Source: an uncultured Poribacteria bacterium (GTDB lineage: Bacteria; Poribacteria; WGA-4E; WGA-3G). From it: 64,000 nt of DNA. The translations under genes were made by a program, and so were the position numbers. Positions within the stretch are counted from its first letter, which is position 1, and each line of letters opens with the position of its first letter. The notes under the pieces were generated by a model, which had not been told where the DNA came from, searched no databases, and worked only from the letters and a program-made list of their open reading frames with translations. Positions 42,226 to 51,250 of this stretch are shown one piece after another. The DNA is taken from NCBI GenBank assembly GCA_951828515.1, contig OX639992.1, positions 5,682,217 to 5,746,216 of the forward strand, in the 5' to 3' direction.

Positions 42226-43314
42226 CTATGGCTTCCACAGTGTCGCTTCAATGAATCTTTCACCGTCAGGTTCCTCATCGAAATAGTAGGCGGTCACTAT
42301 AGTTCCATCAGGACGTTGAACCGTGCGTGGATACCCGATATCAGGATCTCCGCCATTATCTCGCAAAACGATCTCTTCACCCCACGTTTCACCAGCATCA
42401 CTGCTCAATTTGGCACATATCCGATGCGGGGCATCCCGGTACCCGTAAATGAGGCAGAGTCGTCCATCGTGAAGATGCGTTAGCGTTGGTGGGTTTCCTC
42501 CGCGTCCTGTGTTTTCCACGGGTCGATTCATGTAATTCCACGTCTGTCCGTTATCATCTGAAGCGTAGAGATCAATCCAATTTTGCCGTTCTTCCCAGTC
42601 AGCATTCGTATGACCACTGCCCCCTCGGCACCGAACTGCTACCAGAATCTTTGAATCAGATAACCGAACACTCGCTGGCATAATCGCGAACCCCTCAGGC
42701 TCCGGTCCGATCTGAGACAGCAATGAAAAGGATTCACTTCCATCGGTGGTTTTCGCGCAGAATATCAAACCCTCCTCACCGTCTGCTTTCGATGCCGTGA
42801 GGAACAACAAACATTCGTCTGAACTCGAGACGAGATAATCTGTTCGTGCCGCGATACCGGTGTAATCAAACATCGGAAGCCGATATGGACCCTTCCAACT
42901 CTGGCACCGATCGAGAGAAGTGTAAAACCATGAGTATGATCCCGCTCTCAGTCCGGCTCGGCTGCACATCATCGCAAAATCCGGGTGCGTAAAATCGATG
43001 CGCGGCGGTGTGTCAAACGAAACCTCCGCTGTTGACCTATGCTGCTCTTCTACATGTTCGTCTGCGGAGAGTGTCCCCCTTGCTGGCAAACGACACGGCG
43101 TTTCTGAAACACTCCATGTCTCACCGCCATCAAAACTTCGCGCCTGCATCCCGACAAACGGTTTATCGCGGTCACGGCGATGGAATCCGGCATCCGATTT
43201 ATGATACCCAACCGTAAAACCGACAACGATCTCGTTGTCCCATGCCCAAATACCGTAATTCGCTGGCCAGCCTGCGTAGCGACCCGGTTCTCGATAGATT
43301 GTAACTTGTTGCAT
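42226..43314 (-). CDS. sialidase-like BNR-repeat protein
   Basis: A 362-residue six-bladed propeller of the exo-alpha-sialidase superfamily. Asp-box-type repeats appear as SFDGGETWS, TSLDRCQSWKG, KTTDGSESFS, ASDDNGQTWN and SSDAGETWGE. Start at 43314 is chosen because MQQVTIYREPGRYAGWPANYG aligns with the first blade; the frame runs 39 codons further without support. No signal peptide is visible. An RIP-type arginine triad could not be confirmed by eye, so the enzymatic role is uncertain. It converges with the propeller gene upstream, leaving only 16 bp between stops. Confidence 0.78.
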   Translation of the reverse strand: MQQVTIYREPGRYAGWPANYGIWAWDNEIVVGFTVGYHKSDAGFHRRDRDKPFVGMQARSFDGGETWSVSETPCRLPARGTLSADEHVEEQHRSTAEVSFDTPPRIDFTHPDFAMMCSRAGLRAGSYSWFYTSLDRCQSWKGPYRLPMFDYTGIAARTDYLVSSSDECLLFLTASKADGEEGLIFCAKTTDGSESFSLLSQIGPEPEGFAIMPASVRLSDSKILVAVRCRGGSGHTNADWEERQNWIDLYASDDNGQTWNYMNRPVENTGRGGNPPTLTHLHDGRLCLIYGYRDAPHRICAKLSSDAGETWGEEIVLRDNGGDPDIGYPRTVQRPDGTIVTAYYFDEEPDGERFIEATLWKP

Positions 43315-43593
43315 CTTTGTCTCTACTCCCCCATTTCCTAAATATAGATGAAAACTTTCCATAGACAATTCCTGCACAGTATAGCACCGACGCTCCTTTT
43401 TCTCTATCGAAAACTTGACTTTTTTCGGCACTACGGTTAAAATTTAACTCAAGAGAAGTTTTTAATTTATTGCTCATGGGGAACTCTCCACTCCATTACG
43501 AGCGGGTTTCTGGATAAGAACGAACCCCAAACCCAAATTGTAGTCTGCATTCTCACTGCGAAGCAGGCACAGGCGGATATACGGAATAGAAAC

Positions 43594-44820
43594 ATGAAAT
43601 CACTGAAGAAACGCCCAAGCAAAAACACCGACCTCAACGAACTGCGGCAAGGTATAATTAAAAAATTGACAATTGTCATTATCCTCTGGCTCTGTTCACC
43701 ACTATCTGGAATCGCTGTCGAGAAATCCAGCGACCACAGCAGATACGTTCAACACATAGAGCAAGCCTTTATTTTCATGTTTCAAGGCGATAATCTCAGA
43801 GCCATCTCCGAGTTTGAAGCCGCGCTCGCGATCGAACCCGATCATTACGAAGCACTGCACTATCTCGGCATGGCAAACGCTCAAGAAGAATTCTGGAACA
43901 AAGCCGCTAAAAACTACCAACGCTCCTTAGCACTGATGCCTGACAACATCGAAGCACTTTATTCACTCGGTGTTGCCCATTTCAGAATCGATCAGTGGGC
44001 AGATGCGGTGTCAACACTCCAACGCGTCATAGAACTTTCACCGCAACACGCACGCGGGTATGAAATGCTGGGTAAATCACTCGTAAAACTGCGCCGGTAC
44101 GCAGAAGCCGTTCCGATCTTAACCAAGGCACTCACACTAACGCCACACGCCGCAGGTCTCTACCACGAACTCGGTATAGCACACCTGAATTTAAAAGCAT
44201 ATTCGGAGGCGATAGAGAACTTCAAAAAGGCAATAGCGTATGGTCCGACAGGTTATGCTGAGCCACACCACGGGCTCGGTACTGCGTATTTTCGATTAGG
44301 GGACAGGGAGAAAAGCAGAGCGGAAATGCAAATCTATCAGCGACTTCAAAGGGAATTCGCTGAATACGAACGCCTCACCCGTCTCACGCGAGCGGAACCG
44401 AATAACCTTGAGGCATGGACAGAGTTAGCCACACTCCTCATGAACCAAAGAAACTTTGCCAAAGCAATTTCAGTCTTTCAGAAATGCATTGACCTCGCAC
44501 CGAACAACGCCACCTTTTACCATGGATTGAGTCGAGCCTTCATGAATCTCAACTATCCTAAACATGCCGCAGAAGCCGCCAGAAAAGCCATTCAACTGAT
44601 GCCGAACCAAGCGATCCTCCATAACACTCTGGGGAGTATTTATGCGATGCAAGGCGAATCACAAAAGGCACTGCGTGCGTTCCGAAAAGCGGTCGAACTC
44701 GACAGTGAGGAGCCTTACTACCACCTTAACCTCTCAAGACTCTATGAGGGCATCGGCAACCAAAAACTTGCGCAGGAGCACCATCGCATCTATGAATACC
44801 TTTCATCGAAAAAGAAGTAG
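43594..44820 (+). CDS. exported tetratricopeptide-repeat protein
   Basis: A 408-residue protein with an N-terminal hydrophobic segment (LTIVIILWLCSPLSGIAV) and about ten TPR units (for example NLRAISEFEAALAIEPDHYEALHYLGMA). It probably acts as a periplasmic scaffold. The first codons are unusual: residues 4-13 (LKKRPSKNTD) are encoded by a copy of the GAAACGCCCAAGC-AAAAACAC module otherwise found in spacers. A later start would cut into the hydrophobic segment, so the module seems part of the gene. The next gene overlaps its 3' end by 29 bp. Confidence 0.82.
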   Translation: MKSLKKRPSKNTDLNELRQGIIKKLTIVIILWLCSPLSGIAVEKSSDHSRYVQHIEQAFIFMFQGDNLRAISEFEAALAIEPDHYEALHYLGMANAQEEFWNKAAKNYQRSLALMPDNIEALYSLGVAHFRIDQWADAVSTLQRVIELSPQHARGYEMLGKSLVKLRRYAEAVPILTKALTLTPHAAGLYHELGIAHLNLKAYSEAIENFKKAIAYGPTGYAEPHHGLGTAYFRLGDREKSRAEMQIYQRLQREFAEYERLTRLTRAEPNNLEAWTELATLLMNQRNFAKAISVFQKCIDLAPNNATFYHGLSRAFMNLNYPKHAAEAARKAIQLMPNQAILHNTLGSIYAMQGESQKALRAFRKAVELDSEEPYYHLNLSRLYEGIGNQKLAQEHHRIYEYLSSKKK

Positions 44821-45652
44821 CCACTCCCATATAACAGCACGAGGTCTGTTGCTTCTACTCCTCAGCGTTGGGATTAGTTTTGGGGCATCCGCGCAGGACA
44901 CAGAGGATCTTATACTCATCTCTGCGGGTACTTTTACAATGGGAAGCGAGACCCGCGCCGCCGATGAAAAACCGATGCACAAAGTCTACCTTAATGCCTA
45001 TTACATCAGTAAATATGAAGTCACGAATGCCGAGTACTATGAATTTTGGAAACAGCAATTAGAGACAACGTCTCCAGGACAAACACCTCAACACACGCCA
45101 GAAAATTTCACGCACCTCCCACAGATCGGCGATTGGCCCGCACGCGCAAAACAGTTTCCGAATTATCCCGTCGTCGGTGTGTCATGGCACGATGCAAATG
45201 CTTACGCAGCGTGGAAAGGCATGCGACTCCCGACAGAAGCAGAATGGGAGAAGGCGGCGCGCGGTTACACGAATAGAACATGGCCCTGGGGCAATGCGCT
45301 CGAACCCTACGCGAACACAGCGGCAAAAGACGATGGTTATGAGAACCGCCTCGCGCCTGTCGGCAGTTTCCCGAAAGGTAAAAGCTACTACGGCGTAATG
45401 GATATGGCGGGCAATGTCTGGGAATGGACAGCCGACTGGTACGGCGATGTCTACTATTGGCACAGTTCACAAGCCGCCACGAAACGTCCGAAGCAGAATC
45501 CGAAGGGACCGGCGGTCGGCAGTTGGCGTGTCATCCGCGGAGGCTCCTGGATCGATACCATCGCCCGATGCAGCACTACATTTCGGTTTTATCTCTATCC
45601 TACTCTAAAAACCTCTTTTGTCGGTTTCCGACTGGCAAAAACCACTTTTTAA
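44792..45652 (+). CDS. exported sulfatase-modifying-factor (FGE-sulfatase domain) protein
   Basis: A 286-residue protein with a signal peptide (GLLLLLLSVGISFGASA) and one FGE-sulfatase/SUMF1-like domain: ISAGTFTMGSE, KVYLNAYYISKYEVTNAEYYEF, VGVSWHDANAYAAWKGMRLPTEAEWEKAARG, DMAGNVWEWTADWYG and RVIRGGSWIDTIARCSTTFRFYL...GFRLA. Human-type FGE has a Cys pair in the last region; only one Cys is seen here (ARCSTTFR). It is therefore either an atypical maturase or a non-catalytic C-type-lectin-fold protein. The sulfatase at 38232 would need formylglycine. ATG 44792 lies inside the TPR gene, so the two are coupled. Confidence 0.85.
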   Translation: MNTFHRKRSSHSHITARGLLLLLLSVGISFGASAQDTEDLILISAGTFTMGSETRAADEKPMHKVYLNAYYISKYEVTNAEYYEFWKQQLETTSPGQTPQHTPENFTHLPQIGDWPARAKQFPNYPVVGVSWHDANAYAAWKGMRLPTEAEWEKAARGYTNRTWPWGNALEPYANTAAKDDGYENRLAPVGSFPKGKSYYGVMDMAGNVWEWTADWYGDVYYWHSSQAATKRPKQNPKGPAVGSWRVIRGGSWIDTIARCSTTFRFYLYPTLKTSFVGFRLAKTTF

Positions 45653-46125
45653 TTTTACCTTGCGGAGGAACGGCCCGGGTTGGAACTTTGACAGGCTTTT
45701 CTCTTGAGTCGCCTGCGCCGTTGTTGCAGGCTGCTAATTACACTAAGGCAATACCAAAACTTATTATAATGTCCCGCTCACAGCCCTATCCCCATTTAAA
45801 ATCGCTTTTTAATTTTACCTTGCGGAGAAACGACCCGGGTTGGAACTTTGACAGGCTTTTCTCTTGAGTCGCCTGCGCCGTTGTTGCAGGCTGCTAATTA
45901 CACTAAGGCAATACCAAAACTTATTATAATGTCCCGCTCACAGCCCTATCCCCATTTAAAATCGCTTTTTAATTTTACCTTGCGGAGAAACGACCCGGGT
46001 TGGAACTTTGACAGGCTTTTCTCTTGAGTCGCCTGCGCCGTTGTTGCAGGCTGCTAACTGGAATTACTGATTACACTAAGGTAATGCCCAAATTTACTAT
46101 AATGTCCCGCTCACAGCCCTATCCC
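45646..46125. repeat. 3 x 160 bp tandem repeat copying a gene's 5' end
   Basis: Three consecutive units start at 45646, 45806 and 45966. Each begins TTTTTAATTTTACCTTGCGG (family III left end), contains GCCTGCGCCGTTGTTGCAGGC, and ends with the first twelve codons of the FG-GAP gene (ATGTCCCGCTCACAGCC...). Units 1 and 2 are almost identical; unit 3 diverges before the ATG and continues into the real gene. Confidence 0.93.
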
Positions 46126-47760
46126 CATTTAAAATCGTTATTACAGGCACTCCTATTCCTCCTGCTAATCGTAGGCAACGCCGCCTCGCAATCCCCTATC
46201 TTCGTGGATGTCACCGAAGAAGCAGGAATCCATTTCAAACACAACAACGGTGCAACCGACCACAAGCATATCATTGAGACAATGGGATCGGGTGCGGTCT
46301 TCTTCGATTACGACACCGATGGTGATCCCGACCTCTATGTCGTTAACAGTGGGAGTGTTCCTCAAGAGAACCAGCACACCCCTGGTAACGTCCTCTATCG
46401 AAACGAAGGCAATGGACGTTTCACGGATGTTACCGAAATCTCAAGGACAGGAGATACTGGATACGGGATGGCGGCATCTGCGGCGGATATCGACAACGAC
46501 GGTGATCTCGACCTCTATGTTGCCAACTTTGGACAGGATAAACTCTACCGAAACAACGGCGATGGCACCTTTACCGACATCACCGAAGCCGCTGGTATTG
46601 ATAACACGCTCTGGAGTATCGCCGCCGTCTACCTCGATTTCGATGTCGATGGCGACTTGGACATCTTCGTCGTCAACTATCTGGTATATGAGTTGTCGAT
46701 GCCGGTATCGACCTATAAGGGCATCGTCGGTTACGGGCATCCGCGTAGCTACAAGGGAACCCCTGATGTACTTTACCGAAACAACGGCGACGGTACCTTT
46801 ACGAATATTGCAGAGACAGTAGGCGTGACAAACCCAGTCGAAGGAAGGGGTATGGCAGCTGTCGCTTGGGACTACGATCAAGATGGGTTGCCCGATGTTT
46901 ACGTCGCTAACGATACCAATAGAAATTTCCTGTATCATAACAACGGCGACGGCACCTTCACGGATGAAAGCATCTTCATCGGTGTCGGTTACGACGATAG
47001 AGGCACTGCTGAAGGGTCTATGGGGATAGATTGTGCGGACTACAACGGCGATGGATGGTTTGACCTGATCGTTGCGAATTCGGAGAAGGCGACCCTCTAT
47101 AAGAACGAGGAAGGACTCTTTTTTGCAGATGCGACTGCGGACAGTGGATTGGAGCAACCGACACTCCCGTTTGTTGGCTTTAGTCCGCTCTTTCTGGATT
47201 ACGATAACGACGGGCATCTCGATATGTTCTGTGCAAACGGGCACCCACAAGATGTCGTTGAAATCTTGATGGACCATGAAACCTACGCCCAACGCGACCA
47301 GATCTTTCAAAATAACGGTGACGGCACTTATACCGATGTCTCAGCAACCGCCGGGTCTTATTTCTCAGAACCACTTGTTGGGAGAGCTGCCGCTACTGCC
47401 GATTACGACAACGACGGTGATCCTGATATTGTTATCATGAATTCCAATCAACGTGCAGTGCTACTTCGGAATGATGGTGGGAACCTGAAAAACTATCTGA
47501 GCATTAAACTGGTCGGAACGCAAAGCAACCGCGATGGGATCGGTGCGAAGGTCACGGTCACGACAGGAGATATGACGCAAATAAGGGAAGTGAAGAGTGG
47601 TTCAAGTTACGCCTCAGGCAGCGATACGCGCCTGCTGTTCGGTTTAGGAGAAAATCAGGGTGTTGAGAAAGTGAGTATCGTCTGGCAAAGCGGGACCACG
47701 CAGGAATTGGGAGACGTCTCTATCAACCAGACCTTGACGATTGTGGAATCAGAAGAGTAG
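46102..47760 (+). CDS. exported FG-GAP/VCBS repeat protein with ASPIC-UnbV domain
   Basis: A 552-residue secreted propeller, CRTAC1-like. A signal peptide (LLQALLFLLLIVGNAASQ) is followed by SPIFVDVTEEAGIHFKHNNGATDHKHIIETMGSG-type opening, then repeated calcium-binding blades (FDYDTDGDPDLYVVN, ADIDNDGDLDLYVAN, DYDNDGDPDIVIMN) and a C-terminal ASPIC/UnbV domain (GIGAKVTVTTGDMTQIREVKSGSSYASGSDTRLLFGLG). ATG 46102 is the start because the signal peptide begins there and because this codon is copied in the upstream repeats; the frame opens earlier at 46024. No Shine-Dalgarno site is seen. A strong terminator follows the stop. Confidence 0.93.
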   Translation: MSRSQPYPHLKSLLQALLFLLLIVGNAASQSPIFVDVTEEAGIHFKHNNGATDHKHIIETMGSGAVFFDYDTDGDPDLYVVNSGSVPQENQHTPGNVLYRNEGNGRFTDVTEISRTGDTGYGMAASAADIDNDGDLDLYVANFGQDKLYRNNGDGTFTDITEAAGIDNTLWSIAAVYLDFDVDGDLDIFVVNYLVYELSMPVSTYKGIVGYGHPRSYKGTPDVLYRNNGDGTFTNIAETVGVTNPVEGRGMAAVAWDYDQDGLPDVYVANDTNRNFLYHNNGDGTFTDESIFIGVGYDDRGTAEGSMGIDCADYNGDGWFDLIVANSEKATLYKNEEGLFFADATADSGLEQPTLPFVGFSPLFLDYDNDGHLDMFCANGHPQDVVEILMDHETYAQRDQIFQNNGDGTYTDVSATAGSYFSEPLVGRAAATADYDNDGDPDIVIMNSNQRAVLLRNDGGNLKNYLSIKLVGTQSNRDGIGAKVTVTTGDMTQIREVKSGSSYASGSDTRLLFGLGENQGVEKVSIVWQSGTTQELGDVSINQTLTIVESEE

Positions 47761-47765
47761 GCAAG

Positions 47766-47800
47766 AAAAAACCCGCATCCTGACTCGGACACGGGTTTTT
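47766..47800. terminator. bidirectional rho-independent terminator
   Basis: AAAAAACCCG and CGGGTTTTT form a stem with A and T runs on both sides, between convergent genes. It can serve both the FG-GAP gene and the minus-strand gene that ends at 47824. Confidence 0.85.
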
Positions 47801-47823
47801 GGTTACCTAACAATCAATAGAAA

Positions 47824-48546
47824 TTACTTCCGTTTGAGATCTGCCCATCGAACCGCGAGTTTGCCTTGAGGTTCAACCGGCGTGAGGACATCCAAGAAGA
47901 GGTTATCCTTCGTGGGTGCGATGAGAAGATCTGTATCGGTCGGCTCAAAGCGGAGGTTGACGTAATCCGCGCCACCCGATTCACCACATTTGTAGTGTAA
48001 GAAGTTCTCGCCTTTCTTGAACTGAATCTCTGTTGGCGTTGTGACTTCACGGACCCCACCTGTCCAAGCACTGTTGTCATAGACCTGTTCACCGTTGATC
48101 CAGATTTGGGCGTAATCATCATGTGCGGGGTGCATTACCGTCGTCCGTTCATCGGGTGAAATAACGACGATGAGACCGTGCCATGTGATGTCTCGTCCAT
48201 CAGCAAGTCCGTGGCTTGTGGACATGTTCAGCTGATCTTCAGTATTGATATCAACAATCGACCAAGCGAGTGAACCGCCATTATCTGGGAGGCTCACGAT
48301 GGCGTTCGCTGTTTTCCCGGCACCGTCGCGCGTAGAGACAGATGCGTTTGAAATCAAACCGCTGGTACCTTCAGCGAGGTAGTCAATCGTCGCGGATGTG
48401 TTAAAACCGCCCGTATCAGTGACGAGGTCGAGTCCCCACCATTTTCCAATCCAGTTATCACCTGCTGGCTGCCAATTTTGCGCGAATGCCATCGGCGAAA
48501 TCATGACAACGCAAACAAGTGTGATAAAGATTGTGAATTTCTTCAT
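47824..48546 (-). CDS. exported carbohydrate-binding-like protein with TTW-K-type tail
   Basis: A 240-residue secreted protein of unknown family. The signal peptide is KKFTIFITLVCVVMISPMAFA, and the mature part is beta-rich with DDYAQIWINGEQVYDN and KKGENFLHYKCGESGGADYVNLRFEP, the style of PA14/lectin-like domains found in Poribacteria-type surface proteins. It ends in PVEPQGKLAVRWADLKRK, a variant of the tail shared with five other proteins here. ATG 48546 is chosen for the signal peptide and an AAGGAG site 13 bases upstream. A near-consensus promoter lies 240 bp upstream, divergent from the TolB-like cluster. Confidence 0.82.
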   Translation of the reverse strand: MKKFTIFITLVCVVMISPMAFAQNWQPAGDNWIGKWWGLDLVTDTGGFNTSATIDYLAEGTSGLISNASVSTRDGAGKTANAIVSLPDNGGSLAWSIVDINTEDQLNMSTSHGLADGRDITWHGLIVVISPDERTTVMHPAHDDYAQIWINGEQVYDNSAWTGGVREVTTPTEIQFKKGENFLHYKCGESGGADYVNLRFEPTDTDLLIAPTKDNLFLDVLTPVEPQGKLAVRWADLKRK

Positions 48547-48785
48547 AGCTATGAAATCTCCTTCTTCAATATACACAAGGCTCAGAGTTCTTGAGCAAGA
48601 AGCGCGCTTCCCAAAACCTCATCACCTCATCGATTTTACTTTTGGTGATAGCAGTACTGCGTGCAAATCACGCTTTTTTCATGCTGACGTTCCACCAGTC
48701 ATCTGTCAGCGGTGCGATTCTTCCTTTGATATTCTGCGAGGTAGTATACGTCACCCCGAGAAGTTGGAAAGAATACACAAAGTAA

Positions 48786-48815
48786 ATTATAGCACTTTTT
48801 GCATACGAATGGCAA
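48786..48815 (-). promoter_or_regulatory. minus-strand sigma-70-type promoter
   Basis: On the minus strand TTGCCA (48815-48810), 18 bp spacer, perfect TATAAT (48791-48786). It points to the gene at 47824-48546 and would give a leader of about 230 bases. Confidence 0.65.
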
Positions 48816-48882
48816 GAAAAAAGTGCAAAATAACCGAATTTTTATAATTTTAGCAGAATGCGTCAATTTTGTCAACTTTAAT

Positions 48883-48911
48883 TTGATCAACTCCGTTTTA
48901 CATGATATAAT
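48883..48911 (+). promoter_or_regulatory. plus-strand sigma-70-type promoter
   Basis: TTGATC (48883-48888), 17 bp spacer, perfect TATAAT (48906-48911). It points to the TolB-like cluster starting at 49155; the predicted leader is about 235 bases, with no gene in it. Confidence 0.7.
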
Positions 48912-49154
48912 AACCTGAATTTCGGAAAACACCGATTCTCCCACTTTTTACATAACGTGATTAAAAGTAGTAGGCACACGCCACGCTGTGGGTTCACCGT
49001 AGCAGGCAAGTTCCCTGCAATGTAAACTGCTAACTTGCAACCATATCACACGAACTAAGTATTTGTGCGACAACAGATAGCACACGAAATATTTAAGCCG
49101 AACTCACGTTACATATACTATGAAAACGCATTTTGATTTCTTGAGTTACATTTC

Positions 49155-50150
49155 ATGAAAACGACACGATTGTTAGTTTTTACTATATCCATCCTGTTAG
49201 TGCTGAACGGAAGCGTTCCTCCGCTTTTCGCAAAAGCACCGACGACCCCTAAAATCCTCTTTACCTCCACACGTGATGGCGGTCAGCGCGAAGTTTACAC
49301 CATGAACCCAGATGGCTCTGAACAGGTGAGACTCACACAGCATCGCGCAGAAGACCTTGAAGCAGTTTGGTCCCCAACAGGTGAAAAGATTGCTTTCGCC
49401 TCCGATCGTGGCGGTGCGCGAGACCTGTACTCGATGGACCCAGATGGCTCTAATGTCAGGCGTGTCTTCAAGTTCAAGATAGAAGCTTGGCGAGAAGATC
49501 CGACGTGGTCACCCGATGGCAAACGGATTGCTTACGGGTACGTGAACTGGAACGCGTTAACGTTCGCCATCTATATAGCGACCCTTGGAGAACAAGATGC
49601 GGACTTCCTTGTGGATGGCTCTTTTCCGGCATGGTCGCCGGATGGAATGGAAATCGCCTGCACTGTAGGCTCTCGACTTACATTAATCAACATCCGCACA
49701 GGAGCGCAAAAACAACTCTTACCCAAGAATGTGGAGTCTTTTCAACGCTTTCCGTCCTGGTCTGCGGCGGGGGACAAACTCGCCTTCGCTTGGAATAGAC
49801 ATCCGTTGCCACCTCCCGATGTGGAAAGGCGTGTGCACGCGGAATGGAAGGACAAAATAACAGTCTACATTGTGAATCGCGACGGCACAGACCTCCAGCA
49901 GCTGATTGAGGAAGCTGGTCCCTATGCCCAGTATCCTGTGTTATCGCCAAATGGAGAAGAGTTACTCTATACACAGAGAATTAATGGAGATTTTCAAATC
50001 TTCAAACTTGATGTAAACAGCGGTATTCGGACGCAGTTGACGCACATCGGGTGGAATACTGGCGGGGATTGGTTTGATCCGGCGTATGCGTTACCGGTTT
50101 CACCACAACCAAATTTGCTTACAACGACATGGGGAAAAATGAAGAAATGA
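49155..50150 (+). CDS. exported TolB/WD40-like propeller, tandem copy 1
   Basis: A 331-residue secreted PD40/TolB-type propeller. After the signal peptide (TRLLVFTISILLVLNGSVPPLFA) comes APTTPKILFTSTRDGGQREVYTMNPDGSEQVRLT, then blades such as AVWSPTGEKIAFASDRGGARDLYSMDPDGSNVRRV. The C-terminus ends ALPVSPQPNLLTTTWGKMKK. It is the first of four adjacent paralogues that share signal peptide, fold and tail. The role is unknown; TolB-like propellers bind peptides or glycans. The copies lie 10-50 bp apart with their own start sites, so they are one transcription unit driven from about 48911. Confidence 0.9.
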   Translation: MKTTRLLVFTISILLVLNGSVPPLFAKAPTTPKILFTSTRDGGQREVYTMNPDGSEQVRLTQHRAEDLEAVWSPTGEKIAFASDRGGARDLYSMDPDGSNVRRVFKFKIEAWREDPTWSPDGKRIAYGYVNWNALTFAIYIATLGEQDADFLVDGSFPAWSPDGMEIACTVGSRLTLINIRTGAQKQLLPKNVESFQRFPSWSAAGDKLAFAWNRHPLPPPDVERRVHAEWKDKITVYIVNRDGTDLQQLIEEAGPYAQYPVLSPNGEELLYTQRINGDFQIFKLDVNSGIRTQLTHIGWNTGGDWFDPAYALPVSPQPNLLTTTWGKMKK

Positions 50151-50160
50151 GGGGCGTTAT

Positions 50161-51189
50161 ATGAAAATGACACGAGTGTCAGTTTTTGCCATATCTACGC
50201 TTTTCGTGCTAACGGTAGGCGTTTGTCCGCTTTTCGCACAGGCACCAACAACACCAAAAATCCTGTTCACTTCCGCACGCGATGGCAATCGCGAAGTCTA
50301 CATCATGAACCCAGATGGTTCTGAACAAGTCAGGTTAACAAAGCATCCCGGAAATGACCTTCAAGCCGTTTGGTCCCGTACAGGCGAGAAGATTCTTTTC
50401 GTCTCCGATCGCGGTGGGGAGCGCGACCTGTATATGATGAACTCAGATGGATCGAATGTCCGACGCGTTTTCAAGAGAAAAATAGAAGCTTGGAGAACAA
50501 CGCCGACCTGGTCCCCTGATGGTAAACAGATCATCTATGATCAATGGGATCGCAGCGGAGGCGGCACAAGCGGCATGTACATTTTGACCTTAGGCGAACA
50601 AGATCCCGAATTCATCGGGATGTACTCTCGACCAGCATGGTCACCGGATGGAAGAGAAATTGCCTGCAGTGCAGCAAACCCAGCCAGACGTTGGATTATA
50701 TTAATGAACGCCCGGACACAAAAGCATGAACGACTCTTACCCAAGAAGACCCTCCCTTGGCAAACCCAGCCGTCTTGGGCGGCTACTGGCGATAAAATCG
50801 CCTTTGTTGGGAACAAGGATCCTATACCTGTCATCTTGGATAAGGATCTACACAACGCATGGGCGGCTAAAGATACCATCTTCATCGTCAATCGCGACGG
50901 CACAGGTCTCAAACAACTGGTGCCTGAAGACGGTCAGGCGGCACTGTATCCAGCGGTATCGCCAAATGGAGAGGAAGTCCTTTATACACAGCAAATTAAT
51001 GGACGCAGAGGACGGTTTCAAGTCTTCAAAGTCAACGTGAATAGTAAGATTCGGACACAATTGACGCATATTGGCAACATCCTTCAAGCGAATACTGGAG
51101 GAGATTGGTTTGACCCAGCGTATGCGTTACCGGTTTCACCAGAACCCCAATTGCTAACCACGACTTGGGGCAAGGTCAAAAAGCAATAG
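50161..51189 (+). CDS. exported TolB/WD40-like propeller, tandem copy 2
   Basis: Second paralogue, 342 residues. The signal peptide ends CPLFAQ, then APTTPKILFTSARDGNREVYIMNPDGSEQVRLTKH and further blades. Relative to copy 1 it has short insertions near the middle (DRSGGGTSGMYILTLGEQDPEF) and near the C-terminus (GNILQANTGGDW). It ends ALPVSPEPQLLTTTWGKVKKQ. The start codon follows the copy 1 stop by ten bases, behind GAGGGGCG. Confidence 0.9.
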   Translation: MKMTRVSVFAISTLFVLTVGVCPLFAQAPTTPKILFTSARDGNREVYIMNPDGSEQVRLTKHPGNDLQAVWSRTGEKILFVSDRGGERDLYMMNSDGSNVRRVFKRKIEAWRTTPTWSPDGKQIIYDQWDRSGGGTSGMYILTLGEQDPEFIGMYSRPAWSPDGREIACSAANPARRWIILMNARTQKHERLLPKKTLPWQTQPSWAATGDKIAFVGNKDPIPVILDKDLHNAWAAKDTIFIVNRDGTGLKQLVPEDGQAALYPAVSPNGEEVLYTQQINGRRGRFQVFKVNVNSKIRTQLTHIGNILQANTGGDWFDPAYALPVSPEPQLLTTTWGKVKKQ

Positions 51190-51250
51190 TCGTCCAGCCT
51201 GAAGGGGTAGATCCTGGGTTTTCCTATCTTGTATGAATGGAGAATATTGT

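Noticed and set aside
45424-45867. 147-codon frame across the FGE-like gene end and the 160 bp repeats
   Set aside because: It is out of frame with the FGE-like gene and made mostly of repeat units. It includes the copied first codons of the FG-GAP gene, so it is an artefact of triplication.
48577-48944. Small frames between the divergent promoters
   Set aside because: No ribosome site or family resemblance; the region is AT-rich and explained by two promoters and leaders.
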